A DNA stretch of 64,000 nucleotides from Zasmidium citrigriseum (GCA_002786025.1 NHNW01000011.1:496001-560000); one strand, 5' to 3'; positions 31,650 through 42,362 are shown, numbered from the stretch's first letter. Numbers and translations are program-made. The notes: generated from the sequence alone by a model not told the origin.

Positions 31650-32650
31650 TTCCCCGAGAATCCTATAGCGAGCCCGCTAGCTAGTAAGGTACTATTCGAG
31701 GGTAGGGGGCGGATATTAAAATATACTACTAATCGCGCTTAGGCGACCTTCGTCTTTATAACGTAGGTACGTTAAGTAGTTCTATAATAATACCGTAATA
31801 AGTCTATACGCTATAGTTAGCTAATAACTAGATCGTAGTATTTTAGTACTACTAGCGTACGTCTAATACCTCTAGTTATTACCGAAAGCTATCTCGACGC
31901 TAATCCGGCTCTACGAGTAGAAGAAGTTAGCTCGCTACTACTCGTTAGTTAGATATCGATAGCTACTATCGACTAAGAATAGATCTACGATACTATAGTA
32001 AGATTAATAGGTACTATCGCTATATATATATATTTCTCTAGCTAGCCGTCCTTCGAAGAGTAGTCTTAGTCTCGCTTCTATACTAGATTAATCGTATATC
32101 GTCTAGTTATAGGTCGGACCTATAAAGGCTTCCGTAATATAGATAATAAGGCCGTTAGGCGTCGTTATATACTAGAACTTCTCGCCGTTAGAGCTATAAT
32201 ATCTACTATAGGAGGCTCGCTACTTATTACGATCTAATAGCCTAGTATACTCGAAGAACTTACTATCGATAAACCCCTAGAGTAATCTACCGCCGTAGCT
32301 AGCTAGTTTAGCTATTCGTCTATACTTCTCGAGTGTCTCGACGTTATTAAGAGCTAGCTACTAATAGATATAATCCTTCTACTACTTATATAGTAGTTCG
32401 ACTACTCTATTAAATACCTACGATATCTAGCTATAGCCTTTACCCTATCTAATATTATAGTACCTCTTCGTATAGGCTAGCTAGCTATATACGAGGTATA
32501 GCACTTACTCTAGCTCTACTTAGTACTTATATAGACTCTATAAGATAAAGCGTAGTATATCTTATCTAAGAAGAAGCTTAGCTAGTCGACGTAGTTACTA
32601 CTTTATAAAGTATGTCTTATATACGACGTTATTGTCTAGAATGTCGTCTA
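31650..32650 (-). pseudogene. Relic DDE (DDE_Tnp_4-type) transposase
   Basis: On the minus strand one frame reads, through RIP stops, NNVETLEKYRRIAKLASYGG, then GFIDSKFFEY near 32270 (the first catalytic Asp region), then ITTPNGLIIYITEAFIGP near 32160. This is the order and spacing of the PIF/Harbinger DDE endonuclease (GFIDG..., then xTTPNGLI). The position expected for the second Asp reads Asn, consistent with a G-to-A change. Not functional. Confidence 0.65.
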
Positions 32651-32890
32651 GTAACTATTAGAAGTATAGATATTAGTAAGAAACCTTCTATATAGGGGGG
32701 TTCCTTATACCCTTATATACCTTAATTAATACTAACTACTCTCGCTCTAGTAACAATACCGTAATAGCAGCTAAGAGCTACAAACGCATAATATTAACGT
32801 AGTAATAAGCGAGTAGTTACAAAACAACGCGTATACGCGTCTATTAACTTATATCGATAGCTATTACTACTATATCGAGTAAGCGCCTTA

Positions 32891-34263
32891 CGAGTGCATA
32901 GACTACCCGCCAAATAACACAAACGTGTCGCTCCGAAGGATCCGACGCTACCAAAACACTACTAAACCTAATCGGCCGAGAAGACGAGTCCATGGACGGC
33001 GGGGGATAAACTTGCTTTATTCGCAGGCTAAGCACATTCCCCGAAATGAGAAGAATTCCTCACCGTCAAGTCGCGAACAAAGGGCGAGACAAGAGCACGA
33101 GAGCAATAATGTCCTGCAGGCCTTGACACAAACCATTTGTGATACCTCGTGAGTGCAACGTGGCCGTCGCTGTGCAAGGTCTTGCGCCTTGCGTGCCTCA
33201 CACGGCATTGAAGTCACACAGTCTTGTCGCAACTTCCCTAGTCTGTCGTCTCTGCCCTGGTCTCCGAGGTCACGTTGGTCAATTGACTGGTATAACGTGA
33301 GCCGAGCGACATGAATGCGAGCCGAATCGAGTTGATGTTCAATCGAACTCCCGGTCCTCGGCTGGGTCCCGCCTGTGGGGAGACAACAACGGCGAAGGTT
33401 CGCCCGAATGCACTACTGCAGGTCCGGTCTAACTTTTATCGCCTTGGGCTGTGGAGTCGCGTGTGCGCGTGCCGCCGAGAGCTTTTCCTCAACAACATCC
33501 TCTGGTTCGGACACGCCTTTTCCGAGAATGTATTGTAGTTCTCGAGCGCAGACGATTGCACCAGGTGTTTGTCAATGGCGGAATGCCTGTGAGAAGATCT
33601 GGGTGCGGTGATATCACATCCCAGCACCCGCCGACATTACCGCGATCGCAAGCGCTAGATGCCAGCAGAGTGGAAATTGCGTTAGAAGTAAACGGTCGTG
33701 ATAGGCGGAGGTTAGATCCCGGGGCCATGGCCGATGTGAGACAATTGATTTGGTTACATTCTACTCGACTCCGCTTGTGCCTGGGCGTGTCCTCCAGGTT
33801 CTTCGCTGGCTTTTTCTAGCGCTGGCGACCTGCGTCCCCAACACCGTGCGAACTCCACCACCTCGCCGCTCTCTTCGACTATTTGACTACCCGGCTGCGA
33901 CGCCGATTTCCTTCCTTTTGCGCCAACGCTGGACATTCGCTCGTTCGTGCTGTCTCGAAGACACTCGCCGCTCCTTAGCAATCCGACCGCCCGACAGTCA
34001 TTCGTTTCGCGTCGCAGCTTGACACCGTTTGTCGCTCAAACAAGACATCAGTAGCCGCCGACTTCACTCAACTTGACACACCTTTGCGACACCGCCTCTG
34101 CGTACTTCATCAGCAGCTTGCGCAGCTACAGCTCATCGACAATCACACGTCAACAAACAAACCAAGCTTGCACCTGCATTTCGCCGCATTCCGATCAAGC
34201 GTCATCGTCAATCGATCCGAGATCTCGCCAGCCCGATCCAATCGACAGCTCACGTCAGTCGCA
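32891..34263. other. Intergenic, promoter side of the wall-protein gene
   Basis: About 1.37 kb of normal composition right of the relic. Short Arg-rich frames (33311-33538, 33451-33819 plus) have no domain. The last about 250 bp are C/A/T-rich, like a leader of a highly expressed gene. Confidence 0.45.
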
Positions 34264-34710
34264 ATGCGCTTCTTCGACTTCTCCGCCACGGCGCTCATCG
34301 CCGCCGCCGCTGTGAGCGCTTCCGCTCCAGCTCCTGAGGGCTACGGCAGCCTCACTTCAGCGACCACCACCTACACCATCACGCGCACCGTGTCGCGCGT
34401 CGTCGCGACTCTCACTGCCACCCACGATGGCTCCACCTCCACCTTCGAGACGACCAGCTCCTTGACGACCTCCATCGCGGTGCCAGTCAACTCAACCAGC
34501 TACGCTCCTCACTCGGCTCCAAGCGTCACCATTCCATCTTACGGCAACGCGACTGCGCCTCTCGGTACTGGCACTGGCGCACTCCCATCGGCCTCTGCGA
34601 CCGGCTCGTTCGTCCCACCACCACCTTCGGATGGCGCCGCCGGTCGCGTCGGTGTCGAGGCTCTCGGTCTTGCCGCCATCGCCGGCGTCGTCGGCCTTCT
34701 CGCCTTTTAG
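34264..34710 (+). CDS. GPI-anchored Ser/Thr-rich cell-wall protein
   Basis: 148 residues, intronless, start at the ATG of MRFFDFSATALIAAAAVSASA, a clear signal peptide (cleavage likely after about residue 20). The mature part is Thr/Ser-rich (TTTYTITRTVSRVVATLTA), a typical O-glycosylated stretch, with NST and NAT sequons. It ends in a small-residue omega region (SDGAAGRV) and a hydrophobic tail (ALGLAAIAGVVGLLAF) as needed for GPI transfer. No catalytic domain. Codon use is strongly C-ending, consistent with high expression. Likely a structural or coating wall component. An in-frame upstream ATG-less extension to 34084 lacks signal-peptide character and is rejected. Confidence 0.83.
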   Translation: MRFFDFSATALIAAAAVSASAPAPEGYGSLTSATTTYTITRTVSRVVATLTATHDGSTSTFETTSSLTTSIAVPVNSTSYAPHSAPSVTIPSYGNATAPLGTGTGALPSASATGSFVPPPPSDGAAGRVGVEALGLAAIAGVVGLLAF

Positions 34711-35412
34711 GCACCTTTCTACTTCTCTTCTTCGACCTAGATACTCAGCCAAGACAGCTGATGGTCAACCCCTTCTTCGACATTCCCAAGTGGATAACGA
34801 GTTACGTGTGATGGAAAGCGAGCGTTGCTTTTGCGGAATCACGACGATGTCTGCTTTTGCTGTTGAGAGTGTTTTTTGTTACTGGCAATACCCCCGAGGT
34901 GCGATGATGAGTGGGAGGAGAGATGGGCTTCACTTCTTCTGTGCATAGTTCAAACCTTTTGCTTCAGAAAGCAATTTGAGAGAGTTTCTCGACCTTATTA
35001 TCCCGACGTCCTTTCTTCAGATACTTGTAGCCCGCCGGTAAGGTCTTTTGATCCAAGTAGATGTGGCAATCTCGATATGGCGATGGCTAATGCCCATGCC
35101 GTGGTCAAGGAGATGAGTGTTACGTGAAGGTGAAAGAGGAGGTGAGGCCACATTAAACTACGCCGATCGTTCCGTTGAGCTCCATCAATATTGATGAGCA
35201 CCTGCTGACCATTTGATGGCCTCTGCGGGAAGCTCACTGCTCAATGCTCGGCCATTGCTTCAAAAGCCTATCTAATCAGCTCGCCTACAGCCCACGAGTC
35301 ATGCGCGCATGACGTGCAGCATTGAACATCCACTCTCGACTTCCAGTCAAGCTCTTTGTAGTCACCGACTATCTTCTCCGATCAACGACGCGAAACTGCA
35401 CATGCTGCAATA
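34711..35412. other. Intergenic, HBS1 promoter side
   Basis: About 700 bp between the wall-protein stop and the HBS1 start; no coding signal seen. The last about 100 bp should be the HBS1 leader. Confidence 0.5.
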
Positions 35413-36452
35413 ATGCTGCGACACAAGAACGTCGAGTACGACGAGGACGACCTCTACTCAGACGAGGGAGAAGACTACGGCGAGGATGGCGGCTACACAC
35501 AAGAAGACAAGGACAATTTCGCAAACTTAACGCCTGTGGTGAGAGCAGAACTGGACGAGGCCGGTGTACCTGCAACAACTCAGCAGATCGAAGATGCACT
35601 GTGGCACTATTACTGGGATGTCGGCAAGAGCGTGGCGTATCTGAAGAACTCGAGGACCCCGCGGGAAGGGAAGAAGGAAGCAAAGAAAGAGGACAAGCCC
35701 AAGAGCAAGTTCGATCAAGCGGCAGAGAAAGCAGGTGAGTTTGGGTCGTTTTCTTGTGCCTCTGTAGTCGGGATGGAGGATAGAGCCATGGAGGCTGGGT
35801 TTGGGTTGTACGATACAGGTGCGCAGTCTATCCAATATGAGGCTTGAAGAGGACCGCCTGACGTGTGCCGACAGTGCAAGGTCTACCTTCGAGGACGAGC
35901 GCGGCCGACTGGTTCAAAGACACTCCTTGGACGAACGTTCCAACGGCAATGCTTGGCCGGTTGATTCCAGCAGAGCCTGAGCCACCACGAGTCCAGGTCC
36001 TGGGAGGCTCTTCGAAGTTGGCGAAGCTTGCTGAAGAACGGCGCAAGAAGGCTGCTGCAGCCTCTCAGCCCAGTTCAAAAGATGCGGCGCCAGACTCTTC
36101 GAGCTCGCTCGATCGCCTCACCAAGCCGAAGGACGTGAAGGAGAACGTTGCACCCACACCCAAAGCTGAACCAAAGAAGTATGCAATTCGGCGCAAAAGG
36201 TCGCCGACTCCTCCACCGAAAGCACCGACGCCACCACCTGAAGAACCAAAAGAGAAACTGCCCGATCTGCGGACGTCGCCATCAGCTTTTGGGCGCACGC
36301 TTTCCACGGGATGTTCCCAATCAAACGGGACAAGACTAATGGCCCTTCAAGACCTCCTTGGCTCCATATCTCTTTCCAATCCCTTCGACGGGCCATCACC
36401 TGATGATACTGTCATTCGAGCTCAGGACAAAAGCAAAGGATTGAACAAGTGA
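35413..36452 (+). CDS. SKI7-type alternative isoform of the HBS1 locus
   Basis: Same first exon (35413-35734) but spliced to the nearer acceptor GCCGACAG (exon 35875-36452), again in frame, giving 299 residues ending at a stop 26 bp before the Hbs1 acceptor. The exon has coding character and conserved blocks: [13 protein letters not shown] early, a [10 protein letters not shown] helix, SPSAFGRTL, and near the end [21 protein letters not shown]. The (F)xxxSPDDxV block resembles the exosome-binding patch of Ski7 and of the short human HBS1L isoform. Ski7-type proteins bridge the cytoplasmic exosome and the SKI complex. The product would lack the GTPase domain unless a further weak splice is used. 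Isoform use is predicted, not observed. Confidence 0.68.
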
Positions 36453-37944
36453 CCCGGCTAACGAGATCTGTCCTGTAGAGAAGTCGAAAGCACAAACGAC
36501 ATCTAACGGATTGGCGAAGAAGACTGAGGCACTCAAGATTGATGGCTCTTCAAATGCGCCTGCTCAGCCAAAGGTTCGAAGTAAAAGCTTGGATGTGGTC
36601 TCTTTGTGGAAAGAGGAAAAGTCCAAACGAAAGTCATCCGCCGCTTTTGTTGTAATAGGTCACGTCGATCATGGCAAAAGCACGCTGATGGGTCGTCTGT
36701 TACTTGATACAGGAGCAGTATCTCAAAGAGACATTGACAAGTATGTATCGACATCACTAAAGGTTGTTCACGCTGATGCTGATTGATTCAGGTACAAGAA
36801 GCAAGCCACAGAGCTTGGCAAAGCATCTTTCGCGCTTGCTTGGGTCATGGATACGGGATCGGAAGAACGCGAGCGAGGAGTTACAGTCGACATTGCTCAG
36901 CATTACTTCACTACGGAAAACGTCGACTTTACTATACTGGATGCACCTGGCCACCGCGATTTTGTGCCGAACATGATCGGTGGTGCATCGATGGCTGACC
37001 TAGCGGTTCTGGTTGTGGATGCCAATCAGCTGGAATCGGGAATGAAAGGCCAAACAAGAGAACATATACTGCTGGCCCATGCAGTTGGCTTGCAGAGAAT
37101 CGTCGTTGCGGTCAACAAGCTTGATTCTACGACGCCTCAGTGGAGCGAGGATGTCTTCAGTTCGGTCAGCCAAGAGGTGCGGAAGCTCCTCACGCAGACT
37201 GGCTTCAAGGAAGAGAATGTCGCCATTGTGCCATGCAGTGGATTGAGTGGCGAGAATGTGGCGAAGAAGCCGACAGACAAGTCTGCGGCTGCATGGGTCC
37301 TGAAGAATCACCCTACACTGCTGCAGCAACTGGAAAAATCGGCACCACACCCGACACTCATCGAATCCATTCAGAAGTCTCTACGAATGCAGGTGTCAGA
37401 TGTATTCAGAGGTGGCATAACAAATCCGCTATCGATATCAGGTCGCATGCGGTCCGGCAACATTCAAATTGGAGACTCTGTGATCGTCCAGCCCAGCGGC
37501 GAGACTGCCACGATCAAAGGAATCGAGGTCAGCGGAGAGGGCAAAGATTGGACGGTGGCAGATGAGATACCAACCCTGCATCTTCTAGACATCGAATCGC
37601 AACATCTCAGGAGCGGGGATGTGGTCTGCAGCGCGCAGAAGCCGGTCAGAGTTGTGAAGAACATCACGGCAAAGGTTCAAGCTATCGACAGCCTACTGCC
37701 GCAGAGAGTCGACATTCACATTGGAAGATTACATGTACCTGGTGGAATCAGTCACCTGGTAGCTACGGAGGATGCCAAGGGGGAGACTTTGAAGAAGAAA
37801 CCTCGCATCGTGAAAGCCGGTCAGAGGGCTGTTATCAAGTTGGCACTTGACGATGGCGTGCCGCTTGAGGATGGAGACCGGATCGTGCTCAGAGCAGAGG
37901 GCAGCACTATCGCGGCTGGTAAAATAGAGGTCATTGCTTCATAG
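35413..37944 (+). CDS. HBS1: Ribosome-rescue GTPase Hbs1 (Hbs1 isoform)
   Basis: The Hbs1 isoform joins 35413-35734, 36479-36740 and 36792-37944, giving 578 residues in frame. It skips a 744 bp interval that contains a separate conserved exon (next entry). Exon 1 encodes the Hbs1 N-terminal domain ([24 protein letters not shown]). The translational-GTPase part has the P-loop GHVDHGKS (about 167-174), the switch 1 region [14 protein letters not shown] (G3) and NKLD (G4), followed by two EF1A-like beta-barrels. With Dom34/Pelota it recognises stalled ribosomes in no-go and non-stop decay. The acceptor at 36478 (CCTGTAG) fits the phase-1 donor at 35735 exactly. The last intron is 51 bp. Confidence 0.92.
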
Positions 37945-38230
37945 AGCAAGATAAACGACTTTCATGAGCTAATCGGTTTGATTGCAACTCTACTTCGATT
38001 CCATTCTCGCATGTGACGAGCCAGGGTCACCTTGCTCTGATTGGCTGGGCGTTTTGGGCTGCGGCGCTATTGATCTTGGGAACCGCACCTCACACTCTCC
38101 CAACTTTCCTCCAGGCACCAAGTCCAACCACCTTTTCCACACCATTCGCTCAACAAACGCACTGAGAGACAGTGAGCACCTCCAGTAATTTCTCTACCTC
38201 CTATCGCCACCTGGCCACACCACAGCAATC

Positions 38231-39982
38231 ATGTCCCGCCGACCGGCAGCTCCAGGAGCAGACCGCGCAGAGCAGAACCGGGCAACTCTAAAGCAACTTG
38301 TCAAGCTCGAGTCGAACAAGACCTGTGCCGACTGCAAGCGTAACAAACATCCACGATGGGCGAGCTGGAACCTGGGAATCTTCATCTGCATCCGATGCTC
38401 GGGCATCCACCGTGGCATGGGCACACACGTCTCACGAGTCAAATCCGTTGATCTCGATTCCTGGACCGATGAGCAGATGCAGAGTATGATCAAGTGGGGC
38501 AATTCAAGAGCGAACAAGTATTGGGAGCATAAACTTGCGGAGGGACATGTGCCTAACGAGGCCAAGATTGAGAACTTTATCAGGACAAAGTATGACAGCA
38601 AGCGGTGGGTAATGGATGGGCCTATGCCGGACCCGAGCACTTTGGATGATGGAGATGCGGATGACGTTCCTCTCAATGTGGTGCAGCAGCAGGTCAAGGA
38701 GCGGGAGAGGAGTGCAAGCTTGAAGAAAGGTGCGCCGACTGGTGTGCCGCCCCCTGTCAGAGCGCCCCAGGTCGATCTCTTCGGTGATGAGCCAATGTCG
38801 CAGCCTGCTCGGCCTAGTACGACAGAGCCCGCTGTGAGCAGACCTGGTCCACCCAAAGCACCTGCCGCAGCACCCAAGCAAACGAAGCCCGGCGAGAGCT
38901 TGCTTGGATTGGACTTCTTCGGAGGCACGCAATCGGCGCCACCTGCGAGGCCCTCCAGCACTGGACCTAATACCCCTGGATCAACTGGAAGAAGCGACCT
39001 GAAGCAGTCTATCTTGTCTCTCTACGCATCGAAGCCGGCAGCACCTCCACAGCCTCAGCAGGCAGCGGCGAACGCATTCGGTGGAATGCAATCACCTCCA
39101 TTGGCTTCTCCAACCCAGTCGAATGCATCAGCGCTTGGTGGACTTGGTGATGCTTTTGGATCGTTATCATTCAACTCGGCACCTGTACAGCAGAAGCCCG
39201 CGCCTTTCTCGAACTTTACAGCGCCAACCGGTCACTCGAGGCAAGCTTCTCAAGTGAAGTCGCCACCTCCGTTAAGTGGGGGTGGTTTCTTCGACTCCAA
39301 GCCTGCTCCACCAAAAGCCACATCGCCGCCAGTACAGCCAGCGGTCTCTACCCATCGTGCCAGCAACAGCTTTGGAGCAGACTTTGGCGATTTCTCGTCA
39401 GCATCGCCAGTGACTTCAGCAAAGAGTCCTCCTCCAGCAAGCAACTCGATGGGCGATCTTTTTGACATGTCTGCGCCTGCACCTGCGCCAAAGCCTGCAC
39501 CAGCTCCGGCTCCTGCACCCAAAGCAGCGCAGCCTCCACCGATCAACTACTCGGCTTTCAATCTTTCGCAGCAAACTCCCGCACCGGCCCCCGCGCCAAA
39601 GCCAGCTCAGACCTCGTCTATTCCCAGCATGTCTATGAACAACATGGACGCTTGGGGATCGAACAACGCATGGGCTGAGCCTGATGAGCCTGCGCCTGCA
39701 CCAGCCCCTGCCAAACCAGCTACGCAGCCAGCTTCACCTACAGCTTTCAAGTCGAATCCCGCTCCCCCTATGACCAGCGTGCAAACCCCATTTGATTCTG
39801 GTTGGGGAGACCCAGAGCCTGCCAAACCAGCAACGACCACGAGCGCAAGTGGCTTTTCCGTGCAGCAGGACGAGGAGTTTGGAGGCTGGTCGCACGCCAG
39901 TCCTGTTGCCACAAGTGCTGGCCCCAAACAGGGTGGCCTAGGAGGCAATGCTGACGATCTCTTTGGCAACGTTTGGGAGTAA
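38231..39982 (+). CDS. AGE2: ArfGAP, Age2-like
   Basis: 583 residues, intronless. Residues about 14-130 form the ArfGAP zinc-finger domain: CADCKRNKHPRWASWNLG, then ICIRCSGIHRGMG, i.e. C-x2-C-x16-C-x2-C followed by the catalytic arginine finger of the IHRxMG motif. The rest is a long Pro/Ala/Ser-rich region with DLFG/DFFGG, SFGADFGDFSS, AWGSNNAW and a C-terminal DDLFGNVWE. These short Phe/Trp motifs are of the kind that bind adaptors and clathrin. Age2/SMAP-type proteins stimulate GTP hydrolysis by Arf1 in trans-Golgi and endosomal traffic. It lies 286 bp downstream of HBS1 on the same strand. The PAPAP repeats near 415-440 are low complexity. Confidence 0.9.
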   Translation: MSRRPAAPGADRAEQNRATLKQLVKLESNKTCADCKRNKHPRWASWNLGIFICIRCSGIHRGMGTHVSRVKSVDLDSWTDEQMQSMIKWGNSRANKYWEHKLAEGHVPNEAKIENFIRTKYDSKRWVMDGPMPDPSTLDDGDADDVPLNVVQQQVKERERSASLKKGAPTGVPPPVRAPQVDLFGDEPMSQPARPSTTEPAVSRPGPPKAPAAAPKQTKPGESLLGLDFFGGTQSAPPARPSSTGPNTPGSTGRSDLKQSILSLYASKPAAPPQPQQAAANAFGGMQSPPLASPTQSNASALGGLGDAFGSLSFNSAPVQQKPAPFSNFTAPTGHSRQASQVKSPPPLSGGGFFDSKPAPPKATSPPVQPAVSTHRASNSFGADFGDFSSASPVTSAKSPPPASNSMGDLFDMSAPAPAPKPAPAPAPAPKAAQPPPINYSAFNLSQQTPAPAPAPKPAQTSSIPSMSMNNMDAWGSNNAWAEPDEPAPAPAPAKPATQPASPTAFKSNPAPPMTSVQTPFDSGWGDPEPAKPATTTSASGFSVQQDEEFGGWSHASPVATSAGPKQGGLGGNADDLFGNVWE

Positions 39983-40208
39983 GGACAGGATATGGAATGA
40001 CAGCAGCTGGCCTCATGATAGCATAGCGTGGATGAAATAGAAATTGAATCAAAATGACATGAAATCTTGAAGCCATATGAATGCCCACATAATGATACCT
40101 TCGCTCTTTCAAATGCTCAACATTGAACTCCGCCAGCGCCTTGCTCTTGAAACCACAATACCTCTTCGCACATATCTGTACACACCAAAATCCCACCCCA
40201 AGGTATAA

Positions 40209-40559
40209 TCAAAAGAACCAACTCCCAATCCACCAAAGCACCACCACCACCGCAATGATGATCCCCGCCAATTTGAAAATGGCTACTTTATTCCCCTGGC
40301 TCGCCATGACTCCTAACCTCCGCGCGGAGCCTTTTAACGAGGTCGACATGGAGGAGAAGGTCTCGGAGGTGGAGTCGATGACGCCTTGGTCGCGGGCATT
40401 GTCGTAGATGTCGACGGTGACGGAGCGCAGTTGGGAGACTTTTTGTTGGAGGGAGGTTAGGGAGTCGTTGTTTTGTCTAGATATCACATGTCAGATGATG
40501 TTTATAGCTATAGATTTGCTAAGTTTTACGGACCTTTCGCGCTCGTAGGCTTCGGACAT
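40209..40559 (-). CDS. SFT1: Qc-SNARE Sft1
   Basis: Two exons: 40559-40534 (26 bp, MSEAYERE plus two bases) and 40476-40209, joined over a 57 bp GTCCGT/TATCTAG intron, giving 97 residues. The SNARE helix runs over about 10-70 (NNDSLTSLQQKVSQLRSVTVDIY, then DQGVIDSTSETFSSM), and a C-terminal anchor (FKLAGIIIAVVVVLWWIGSWFF) ends the protein. The VSxLRxVTxDIY and QGVID pattern matches Sft1 rather than Bet1. Sft1 acts in retrograde intra-Golgi fusion with Sed5, Gos1 and Ykt6. It converges on AGE2, and its start faces YSC84. Confidence 0.87.
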
Positions 40560-40977
40560 TTTGGGGGTGGTTGTTGGTGGTGGTGGTGGTGGAGGCCGCG
40601 GAGGATGGGGTTGCGGTGTGGAGAGCGCTGAGCCTTGCTGGTTGGCGGCGACAATGATGCGGCCGTTGGAGATTGGAAAAGCGTCTGCCTGGAGCGAGTT
40701 GCGTGTTCAGGCTCGGTATGCTTTTCTTTGTCGCAAGCTATTGCCCTTCAAGTCGAGGTTGACAGTCAGCAGCCAGCAGCACTCGAAAGCCGAGCCGTCG
40801 GTGACGAAACGCCTGCGGCTGTGCTGTTCCGCCGCCTCTCTGCCTCTGCTTGTGATCTCGAAAGGATCCGGTTTATGACTACTTCTTAAGCTACCTACAA
40901 AGCCAGGCCTACGCGCCAACCCTCGTTCCGCCTGCAAATCACCTTCGACTTCTCCATCGGACGGAACTCCCTCAACC
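40560..40977. promoter_or_regulatory. Shared promoter, SFT1 / YSC84
   Basis: 418 bp between divergent starts. Immediately next to the SFT1 start is a GGT/GGTGG microsatellite-like tract (about 40563-40615), so the SFT1 leader is a CCACC repeat. No gene seen. Confidence 0.45.
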
Positions 40978-42362
40978 ATGGGCTTCATCAACAACCCGCT
41001 CCCGTCGTCGATGCGGAGTGAGTCCTCCACCCCACCAGTTTGTCTAACCAGCTGAAACGATCTCACTAACAATACTTTCTGTTCAGGCGAATGCAAGAAA
41101 TGCGGCCGTATCCTCGCCTCCTTCATCGACCCCCGCCAGGCCTTTGGCCCCGATAAGATCATCCCGCCATCCATCCTCGCCAACGCCAAAGGTCTCGCCA
41201 TCCTTACCGTCTTCAAAGCCGGCTTCCTCGGCTCAGGTCGTTTCGGCAGCGGTGTCGTCGTCGCTCGTCTGGCCGATGGCACCTGGTCTGCGCCGTCGGC
41301 TATCGGCACGCTGGGCGGTGGATTCGGCGGACAGATCGGTTTCGAACTCACGGATTTCGTCTTCATTCTCAACGACGCCAATGCGGTCAAGACGTTTGCG
41401 CAAGTAGGGTCGTTGACTCTTGGCGGCAATGTCAGTATTGCAGCGGGGCCTGTGGGCCGTAATGCTGAGGCGGCTGGCGCGGCCAGTTTGAAGAGTGTGT
41501 CGGGCGTTTTTGCTTATAGCAAGACGAAGGGATTGTTTGCGGGTGTCAGTTTGGAGGGCAGTGTGCTCATCGAGAGAAGAGATGCGAACGAGAAGATGTA
41601 TAACCGGAAACTCACCGCGAGGGAGTTGCTGGGTGGGAATGTGCCCGTACCGCCACAGGCTGAACCTTTGATGCGAGTGCTGAACTCAAGGGTGTTTGCT
41701 GGTGTGGGAGGATCGTACGGCGGCGATAGTTCGATGTACAACGACGTGCCTGTATACGATGACTCGCATGACGATGTCGTCTGGCAAGGCAGGACCGGGA
41801 GTGGCTATAACGCAGGCATTCCTACTCAGAGAACCGGCGATTTCAGACAAGACGAGTACGACAAGCCCAGCCGGGCATCGACGTGGAACAACGACGCATA
41901 CGGTGGCAATTCTTTCAGCCGCGCCAACCCCAGCGAGACCTTCGATCGATTAGAGCAGACTAGGGGACGCTCGTCGACATTTGGCGATCAGTCGGATTAT
42001 GTATATAGCGATCGAAAGGGACCGGCTCCTGGACGACCGACGGCTCCCAAGCCTGCTTTTGCCAACAAGGGTTCTGCGGGTCCTGGACAGGCGATTGCGA
42101 AGTTCACTTTTGAGGCTGATCAACCTGGTGATTTGGGCTTCAAGAAGGGCGATATTATCACTATCATCAAGCGGACCGAGTCTGAGGCGGATTGGTGGAC
42201 TGGGAGGATAGGAAGCCGGGAAGGGTAAGTTCTCCTGAACCATGATTGATGATGAATCTCTGCTAACGTCCCTACCGCATATTCCCGTCGAATTTTGAGT
42301 ATCCCCGTCCCTCTTATCGTTTGTTTGATGCTAATAGCTTTGCAGATGTCGAAGTTGTATGA
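40978..42362 (+). CDS. YSC84: SYLF-SH3 actin-patch protein Ysc84/Lsb3 (3' end uncertain)
   Basis: Exon 1 40978-41017 and exon 2 41087-42224 are clear (69 bp intron, GTGAGT/TTCAG). They encode the SYLF/Ysc84 lipid- and actin-binding domain (about 1-215: ECKKCGRILASFIDP, AKGLAILTVFKAGFLGSGRFGSG, GTLGGGFGGQIGFELTD), a disordered linker and most of an SH3 domain (AIAKFTFEADQPGDLGFKKGD, DWWTGRIGSREG). The GTAAGT at 42225 ends the exon. The missing last SH3 strand (GIFPSNF) is encoded by 42278-42297, and DVEVV plus a stop by 42346-42362. The first of these lacks a canonical acceptor (CCG instead of CAG) and its donor is unclear. Without splicing the protein stops at 42228 with a truncated SH3 domain. 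Function: actin assembly at endocytic sites. Confidence 0.82.

Larger units (their letters stand above)
29576..32890. mobile_element. RIP-degraded PIF/Harbinger-like DNA transposon
   Basis: About 3.3 kb with very few CA or TG dinucleotides, an excess of TA, abundant TAG/TAA in every frame and retained CpG. This is the signature of repeat-induced point mutation acting at CpA. Both borders are abrupt. Two decayed reading frames can be followed through the stops: an accessory frame on the plus strand (about 30040-31290) and a DDE transposase frame on the minus strand (about 31650-32650). They are convergent, an arrangement seen in PIF/Harbinger elements. The ends may carry a weak inverted repeat (TAGTCTA at 29579 and, inverted, near 32905), but I cannot confirm terminal repeats or a target-site duplication. 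No intact gene remains. Confidence 0.82.

Noticed and set aside
36451..36478. A 28 bp intron linking the SKI7-type exon directly to the GTPase exons
   Set aside because: Too short for a fungal spliceosomal intron and it would lead to a stop in the downstream frame.
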